From Eulemur rufifrons (lineage: Eukaryota > Chordata > Mammalia > Primates > Lemuridae), in contig NC_090989.1 of NCBI RefSeq assembly GCF_041146395.1, positions 121,085,501 to 121,149,500 on the forward strand: 64,000 bases of DNA, written 5' to 3'. The notes beneath the pieces are model-generated. The model was not told the DNA's origin, ran no database searches, and worked only from the letters and a program-made list of their open reading frames with translations. Below, in pieces: positions 57,049 through 64,000 of the stretch; positions within the stretch are counted from its first letter, which is position 1; each line of letters begins with the position of its first letter. A program made the position numbers and the translations under genes.

Positions 57049-58273
57049 ATGTTTATAGCAACACAATTTACAATTGCAAAGAGGTGGAAACAACCCAAAT
57101 GCTCATCGATACATGAGTGTATTAATAAAATGTGGTATACGTATACCATGGAATACTACTCAATTATAAAAAACCAAGGTGATCTAGTACCTCTTATATT
57201 ATCCTGGATAGAGATTGAGCCCATCCTTTGAAGTGAGGTATCACAAGGATGGAAAAACATGCATCACATGTACTCGCCATCAAACTGGTACTAAATGATA
57301 AACACTAAGGTGCTCACATGGTAGTAATATTCACTGGTGCCAGTCGGGTAGTGGGGGGGATGGGAGGTGGATGGGGTAGGATGGTAAACCCACAGCTAAT
57401 GGAAGGGGCACACTATATTGAGGAAGGACACGTTTGTAGCCCTGGCTTGGGTGAGGCAAATGAATTTCATGTAACCAAAATGTTTGTACCCCCATAATAT
57501 CCTGAATTAATAAAAAAAATGAAATGGACAAATTCCTAGATAGACACACATTACCAAGATTGACTTGAGAAGATACAGAAACTGTGAATGGGCCTGTAAC
57601 ATGTAAAGAGGTCAAATTAGTAACTTTAAAACTTTCCATAAAGAACAGCCCAAGCCCAGAGATTCACTGGCGAATTCTATGAAACAGTCACAGAAGAATT
57701 AATACAAAATCTTTCACAAACTCTTACAAAAATTAGAAAAGGAAGAGACACTTTCCAACTCATTCTATGAAGCCAGTATTACCCAAATATTAAAAACAGA
57801 CAATGACATCACAAGGAAAAAAATTTACAGAGCAATGTCCCTATTAACATAGAAGCAAAAACCTCAACAAAATACTATCAAACCAAATTCAGCAATATTT
57901 TAAAAGAATGATATACTATGTACAAGTGGAATTTGTCCTGCAAATGCAAGGTTAGTTTAACATCCAAAAATCAATTAATGTAATATACCATATTAATAAA
58001 ATAAAAGACAGATACTGTAAGATTATTTCAACAAATACAGAAAAGGCATTTGACAAAAATCAATACCCTTTCATGATTTCAAAAAAACACTCAACAAACT
58101 AGGGGCAAAAGGGAACGAACTTCCTCAATCTGATAAAAGGAAGCTATAAAAACCCATAGGTATAATAGCATCATACTAAATGTTGAAAGACTAAAAACTA
58201 TCCCCTGAAGATTAGGGACAAGATAAGGACATCTGTCCTCACCGCTTCCATTTAACATGTACCAGAGGTTCTA

Positions 58274-58478
<205 letters not shown>

Positions 58479-60470
58479 AAGATTGGAAAGGGGGAAGTAA
58501 AACTCTATTTGCAGGTGATGTGACTTAGGATGTATATAGAAATACTAAGAAATCCACTAAAACACCTCTAGAACTAATAAAAGAATTCAACAATGTGGCA
58601 GTACACAAGATCAATACACAGAAATCAACTGTATTTTTATACTGGCAATGGACACTACAAAATGGGAATTAAGAAAATAATTCCATTTACAATTGCATCA
58701 AAAAGAATAAATACTTAGGTATACATTAAGCAGAAGAAATGCAAGATTTTTATGTTAAAAACTACAAAGTGTCGTTGAAAAAAAATTACAGAAAATCTAA
58801 ATAAATGGAAACACATACCATGTTAATTGTTTGGAAGACGTAATGTTATCAAGTTGGCAATAATCCCCAAATTAACCTATGGATTCAATGCAATCCATAT
58901 CAAAATTCCAACTGCCTTTTTTTGCAGAAATTAAAGAGCTGATCCTATTAATAAATTTATGTGGAACTTTTAGAGACCCAGAAGAGCCAAAACAATCTTG
59001 AAAAAGAGGAGCAAAATTAGAATATACATTTCCTCATTTTAAAAGTTACTTATCAATATTGTGAGGTACTGGCTTAAGGGCAGACATATGCATCAATGAA
59101 ATAGAATTGAGAGTATGGAAATAAACCCTTACATTTATGGTCAAGCAATTTTTTACAAAGGTGCCAAGTCTATCCATGGGAAGGGAATAGTCTCTTTAAC
59201 AAATGGTGCTGGGAAAACTGGATTCCCATATGCAAAACAAAGAAGTTGGCTGCCCTACTTCATGCCATATACAAAAGTTAACTCAAAGTGGCTCGATAAT
59301 CCAAGAATAAGAACTTAAACCATAAAACTCTTAGAAGAAAACATACTCATAAATTTTCATTACCTAAGGTTTGGCAATGGATTATTAGATATGATAACAA
59401 AAGCCCAAGCAATAAAATAAAAAGTAGATAAATTAGACTTCATCAAAATCAAAAACTTTTGTGCTTCAAAGGATATCATTAAGAAAGTGAAAAGAAAACA
59501 CACAGAATAGAAGAAAATATGAGAGGTATCTGCAATAAATAATTCTCATAACTCAATAATAAGAAGATAAATAATCCAATTTAAACAGGCAAAAGATTTA
59601 AATATGTATTTTTCCAGAGAAGATGTACAATGGTGAATAGGCAATGCTCAACATCTTTGATTATTAGAGAAATGAAAATCAAAACCACAATGAGATACCA
59701 CTTCACATACACTAAGAAGGAATAAAAAAAAGACAGACAATTTGTGTTTGTGAAGAATTGAAGAAATTGGAGCACTCATTAAATACATTACTGCTGGGAA
59801 TGTAAAATGGTGTAGCTGTTTTAGAATACAGTTTAGTTGTTCCTCAAAAAAGTAGTGTAGAGTTACCATATAGCCCATCAATTCTACTCCTAAGTGTATA
59901 CCCAAGACTGCCAAAAACATACATCCTGACAAAGAACTATGCAAAAATATTCATGGCAGCACAATTCATAATAATCAAAAAGTGAGAACAACCCAAATGC
60001 AATCAGCTGATGAATGAATAAACAAAATGTAATACATCCATACAATGGAATGTTATTTGCAAATAAAAAGAAAATGAAGTGCTGACACATGCTACAACAT
60101 GAACCTTGAACCTTATGTTAAGTGAAAGAAGCCAAGCATAAAATATCACAAACCATATGATTCCATTTATATGAAATGTCCAGAATAGGCAAATACATAG
60201 AGACAGAAGGTAGACTAACGATTGCTTAGGCCTATGATGGGGTTAGGAGAGAAATGGGAATTGACACTAATAGGTACAGAATTTTTATTAAGGAGGACAA
60301 AAATTATCTAAAATTAGATTGTGGTAATGGTTACACAACTCTGTGGATGTACTAAAAACGTTGAACTGTATATTTAAATAAGTGAATTATGTGGCATAAG
60401 ACTTACATCTCAGTAAAGATCTTTTTTTAAAAAATGACCACCTAGGTGAAAAAAGAAGCTAGGAAAGTGC

Positions 60471-60635
60471 TTCTTGTACTTCAGTGAACACAGATCACCT
60501 GGGGATTGTGTTAAAACACAGATTCTGATTCATAGGTCTCAGATGGAGCTTAAGATTCTGCATTTCTAACAAGCTGTTTGATCAGACCAATGTTTCTGGT
60601 CCTTGTACCACACCCCGAGAGCATGACTCTAAGGT
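60471..60635 (+). mobile_element. MER5A-like hAT MITE
   Basis: The words 'cagatcacctggggattgtg', 'ttaaaacacagattctgatt', 'gcatttctaacaagctgttt' follow the MER5A order; the end is decayed. Confidence 0.75.
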
Positions 60636-61235
60636 AGTTAAATAGCTTTCTCAGGGTTGCACATCTAGGAATGAGGGAAGCCTGGATTTAATTTCATGTG
60701 ACAGCAGAATTCATACCTAGTGGTTAAGCGGAGGATGAATTGGATTAGGCCTGGCTTCTCAACAACTGCTACAAAAACCAGTCAGAGGTTTTATATAACC
60801 TCAATGCATTGAGTTCACCACAGCTACTGAAACTGTTAATGGAATCTCAAACTGAATTAATAGAGCGTCCATCCCAGTAAGTAAAGGGTAGCCTTGTGTA
60901 CTCCAGTCTGATCAAACCACCTTTGGAATTCAAGGCTCAGATGTGAGAGCTACATTTAAGAAGAACATTGAAAAATAAACTATGGTTTGTCTAGAAGAAG
61001 GTAATCTGAATGTAGGGGACTAGAAAACTTATCATAAGGCAAATAGATGAAAATCAAATAATTGGTGAGGTTTAAAGTCAAGAAGTAAAGATTCAGGTAA
61101 GCTAGAAGCAAGGCTACCCTACGAAAGAGGAAATGGATGTTTTCTATGTGACCCAGAGGGCAGAACAAAGATTGAGAAGGGAAGGTTGTAGGGAAATCAC
61201 CCCACTAAATAAAAAGCAATGAAATTATAATAATT
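60636..61235. other. Unique DNA, no gene seen
   Basis: Nothing recognisable except a weak MIR-like part at 60640-60720. Confidence 0.4.
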
Positions 61236-61720
61236 ACATCTTCCTATATCATTCATGACTCAAAAATCAAACCCAAATTGGCTTAAGCCAAATGGGGAGT
61301 TTATTTGTTCACCTAACATGAAAGTCCAGAGGAAGATTTCAGGCACTTCATCTTTGTACACTTTTTCTCTAAATTGGCTTCTCCTCAGGCATATTCTCTT
61401 CAGTGGTGGCAAGATGGTCACTAGCAGCACCAGGCTTAGATTCTACAGTTTAATAACCAGGCAATGAATGTGTCTCCTTCCTAAGGCTCCATCAAAACTC
61501 CCAGAGCTGATTCTTATTGGACAGCTTGGGTCACATGCCCATTCCTGAACCAATCACATGGCCGTGGTAAGAAGCATCCTGATTTACCAGGTTTGCATTT
61601 ACCAGGTCCACCACTAAAGCCAGGAGACAGAGTCAGCCCTGCCCAAACCACAAGAACTGAGACTGGAGGAGGAGAGATTCTCCAAAGAAAACATAGCCTG
61701 GGTGCTCATTCTAGCATAGA
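61236..61720 (-). repeat. Old interspersed repeat, family not named
   Basis: The words 'gaaagtccagaggaagattt', 'ggtggcaagatggtcactag', 'ttggacagcttgggtcacat' and 'tcctgaaccaatcacatggc' appear in the order of a common mammalian medium-copy repeat. The strand is a guess. Confidence 0.5.
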
Positions 61721-62249
61721 AGTTTGTCAGTAAAACCCACAGATTTTCACAAACTAACTGTAAATTAAAGAGGTTCCTTTGGGAGGGAAAGAGGAACCCA
61801 AGCAGAGGGGTAAATGGCCACCATCACCTCTGCCCAGCAGGGAGCAGTGGATGGGAGTCAAATCTCAGATCGTCCTCTCTCTTCTAGGGACAATGATTCT
61901 CTGTGGTCTTTATTCTTGCTCTCAGGCACTTGCTTCTGCATTAAAATATCTTTTATCATATAGAAGCCTCCAGATTCATATTGCATGGAATTTTTCAGGC
62001 CCTAATTGGAAACAGACTTATTTTCTTAACTCAGCCTTGTGGGCTAGATGTACCACACTCTATGTCGCTGGCCTCTGCCTTATGTCTTTGCCCTCAGGAA
62101 AAACACTGACTTCCAGGAGGTGGGGGAACGGGGCTCCAGCACCACAGCAGAATCTCTTCTGCATCTCTCTTCAGTAAGTTACCGCTTATTTGCAGCAACA
62201 TGTTTTGTTTTCAAGAAATTAAGTTCACTCAAGCTAAGTAAACGAATGG
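61721..62249. other. Unique DNA with a 132-codon open frame, not called
   Basis: The frame 61779-62177 contains a hydrophobic stretch (QIVLSLLGTMILCGLYSC) but no known domain, and a second frame (62048-62347) overlaps it and runs into the TG repeat. A GTAAGT at 62173-62178 looks like a splice donor but no acceptor partner is evident. Confidence 0.4.
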
Positions 62250-62325
62250 AGTGTATGTGTGTGTGTGCATGTGCGTGCATGTGCACATGCATCTATGTGT
62301 GTGAGTGCACACATGTGTGGGATGG
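62250..62325. repeat. Degenerate (TG)n/(CATG) simple repeat
   Basis: Alternating GTGTGT, GCATGTGC and CACATGCA words. Potential Z-DNA. Confidence 0.9.
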
Positions 62326-63479
62326 ATGGAACAACGTGAAGCGGTGAGACTATGGCAGTGCCATATGGGACAGAAGTCATTGACAGCCTCCAGGGAGCTA
62401 GAAACTGACTGAGCTTCTGGAGTCAGTATGGCCCTGGCACTACCACAGTAGGAGTTCCCACAGCCTCTCCCAGAGCTCTGCCACTATTCACTTGCCTCAG
62501 CCATGGGCTGTGTGTTTGAATCTTCATAACCAGTACCACTGACCTGCCTTTCACCATCCCATTCCCATGTCCTGGAAGAGGAACCCCATTGGACCAGCTC
62601 CTGTTTTGCCCCAGATAGTAGGCCAGCCCTGGTCTAAACCCCTTTTGCAAATCTCTGCAGCCAGTTGGGGAGGCATGAGACATGACACAGACTTGGTAGC
62701 CCAGGCCACCTGTCATTAAGTCTGTCCCCAGCACCTTTAGAAAGTGGTGCTCACCTACCTAGCAACTGGAATTTGTCATGTGCATCCCTCCCCTTGCATT
62801 TGAGGGTTTCAGAGAAGATTTAGGTGCCCTACCTAGCATTCTCCCTGTAAGTAACCAACCAACTGAAAGGGCATAAGGTGATCAGGGCAACGCAGAGTTA
62901 TTGTCTTTTCAAATGACAGGCATAGAGGAGGATGGGGGTGGTCTGCGGCAGGGCTGTTGTGCATGACTCTGAAGATAGTGCTAGGAGAGGGGCTCAGATT
63001 AAGGAAAAGGATTTAATGGATTTACATCAAAGCACAGGTGTCCACTGCACCTCTGGCCTATTGGAAGGAGATGTTCATGTCTATGTGTCCATGCTTTACC
63101 CAGGGAAGGACTGGATGGACAGCAGACTGGACAGAGCCTAGGAAGCACAAACTATGCATGACGGGAAGAGCACATGAACCACCACATGTCCCTCACACGG
63201 AGACCTACCCCCTTTCTCAACCCTTATGTGCTTTTCCCTACAGGACGTCCAAGGGGCTCACTGGGAAACGGGTCATATGAGCGGGCTAAGGTATCAAGAA
63301 GAGCCACAAAGTGATTCGGCCCACTGTTCCTTGCTGAGAATAAGACTGAAAACATCTGACAATATGAGTGTCTGAGGGATCACCAGCCCTAACCTAAAGA
63401 TGCTGTTTACATGAAAATATACAGCCAGAGGGGCTAGGGGGAATTCTAAGGATGCGCTGTTTCCAGGCACTGCAAGAGA
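62326..63479. other. Unique DNA, no gene supported
   Basis: No repeats recognised. The 103-codon minus frame 62423-62734 and others lack domains. Confidence 0.45.
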
Positions 63480-63800
63480 ATTGGACACAGTAATTAATGG
63501 AATCTTATAAAACAAATTCAAATTGATCGGTCACTAAATGAGAGTATTGCCACCTAGACTGAAACCGATTTAAAGGAACATAAATTGAGTAAATAATAAA
63601 TGTGCAAGGAGACAGGAGTCGGGGGAAAGTATCTGGTGTAGCATTATTGGAGTTGATGTTATTTATTATAGCGGATTATAGTGATAAAAAAAAGTCTTTG
63701 AAAGAACCTACAATGAAAAACTTAGATCTATAAGTAAGATCTGGTTTTAGGACCTTAATTGAAAATATTAAATAGGGGACAGCAATTTAATTAAATACAA
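63480..63800. promoter_or_regulatory. Candidate non-coding regulatory element (motif-based)
   Basis: TAATTA at 63491-63496 and several TAAAT/ATAAA words lie in repeat-free AT-rich DNA. The block also holds a long stretch without simple repeats, as is common in conserved elements. Support is weak. Confidence 0.2.
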
Positions 63801-64000
63801 AGATGATGATAAATTGGTAATGTTGTAGCTAGTCATGGGAAGAGAGATCTTGAACAAAGGGCTCTGATGTGATCAGAGGGCTGGAAAACACAGACATTTT
63901 TGTAAAGGGGAAATTTGAGGAGGCTTAATTGTGATCTTCCTTCAACCCTTCCCCAGAGGGCTCCCTGTAAGAAACCAGTACCAGGAGCCCTTTAAGTGGC
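63801..64000. other. Unique DNA to the window edge
   Basis: Nothing recognisable. Confidence 0.4.

Larger units (their letters stand above)
54518..57518 (+). mobile_element. Younger strepsirrhine-type L1, 5'-truncated, ~3.0 kb
   Basis: It begins in ORF2 between the endonuclease and reverse-transcriptase domains, so the 5' UTR promoter, ORF1 and endonuclease are absent. It ends with the 3' UTR words 'tgtttgtacccccataatat' and a short A tail. ATGAA occurs at 54513-54517 and 57519-57523 and probably marks the target duplication. ORF2 has several stops and frameshifts, so the copy cannot retrotranspose. The 3' UTR includes a G-rich patch at 57345-57375, as L1 3' UTRs do. Confidence 0.93.

Noticed and set aside
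55247..57231. Possible active LINE-1 reverse transcriptase
   Set aside because: Catalytic motifs are legible, but stops at 55505, 55529 and 57046 and phase shifts between segments, plus loss of ORF1 and endonuclease, exclude activity.
61779..62177. 132-codon frame with a hydrophobic segment and a nearby GTAAGT
   Set aside because: No acceptor site partner, no homologue recognised, and a second frame overlaps it.

Overview
The window reads as nuclear DNA from a primate, most likely a strepsirrhine (lemur or loris group). Two full-length Alu elements (41674-42020 plus strand, 48511-48846 minus strand) carry a right arm I associate with lemur and galago Alus: an inserted stretch reading as A-rich 'AACTAAAAATATA' between the monomers and a 'GCTAGGCTGACGCC' segment. 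A young LINE-1 copy ends (57300-57518) in a 3' UTR ('TTTGTACCCCCATAATAT') of the strepsirrhine L1 type. The species cannot be fixed from the sequence alone.

I find no intact protein-coding gene, tRNA, rRNA, snRNA or CRISPR array. All recognisable coding sequence is broken transposon sequence: LINE-1 ORF2 pieces, a Tigger transposase N-terminus and a CR1/L3 reverse-transcriptase scrap. The window is best described as intergenic or deep-intronic DNA rich in old repeats (L2, MIR, MER5A, MaLR solo LTRs, L1M) and poor in Alu. No exon with convincing splice sites and reading frame was recognised.

Layout. 1-2340: L1M remnants with a fragment of a younger L1. 2340-6330: mostly unique DNA, one (CA)n and old repeat fragments. 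6684-7076: a very AT-rich tandem repeat. 7077-9060: unique, including a conserved-element-like block. 9061-14815: MER5 and L2 elements surrounding a ~340 bp imperfect inverted duplication (10261-10600 against 12444-12784). 14816-36500: unique DNA with MIRs, L2s and four solo MaLR LTRs, three with matching 5-bp target duplications. 36500-38260: unique, G-rich then AT-rich. 38260-45130: a minus-strand L1 block broken by an MLT1 LTR, followed by a Tigger broken by an Alu, then more L1/HAL1-like sequence. 45130-53260: mixed old repeats, one Alu, a homopurine repeat and the best regulatory-looking unique DNA (49130-50830). 53268-60435: MLT1, CR1/L3, MIR and a nested L1-in-L1 block. 60436-64000: MER5A, an old unnamed repeat and unique DNA.

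The clearest structural stories are the inverted duplication at 10.3/12.8 kb, the L1-into-L1 nest at 54-60 kb, and the Alu landing inside a Tigger transposase. Five unique blocks are flagged as candidate regulatory elements on motif content only. I did not find a new biological system.
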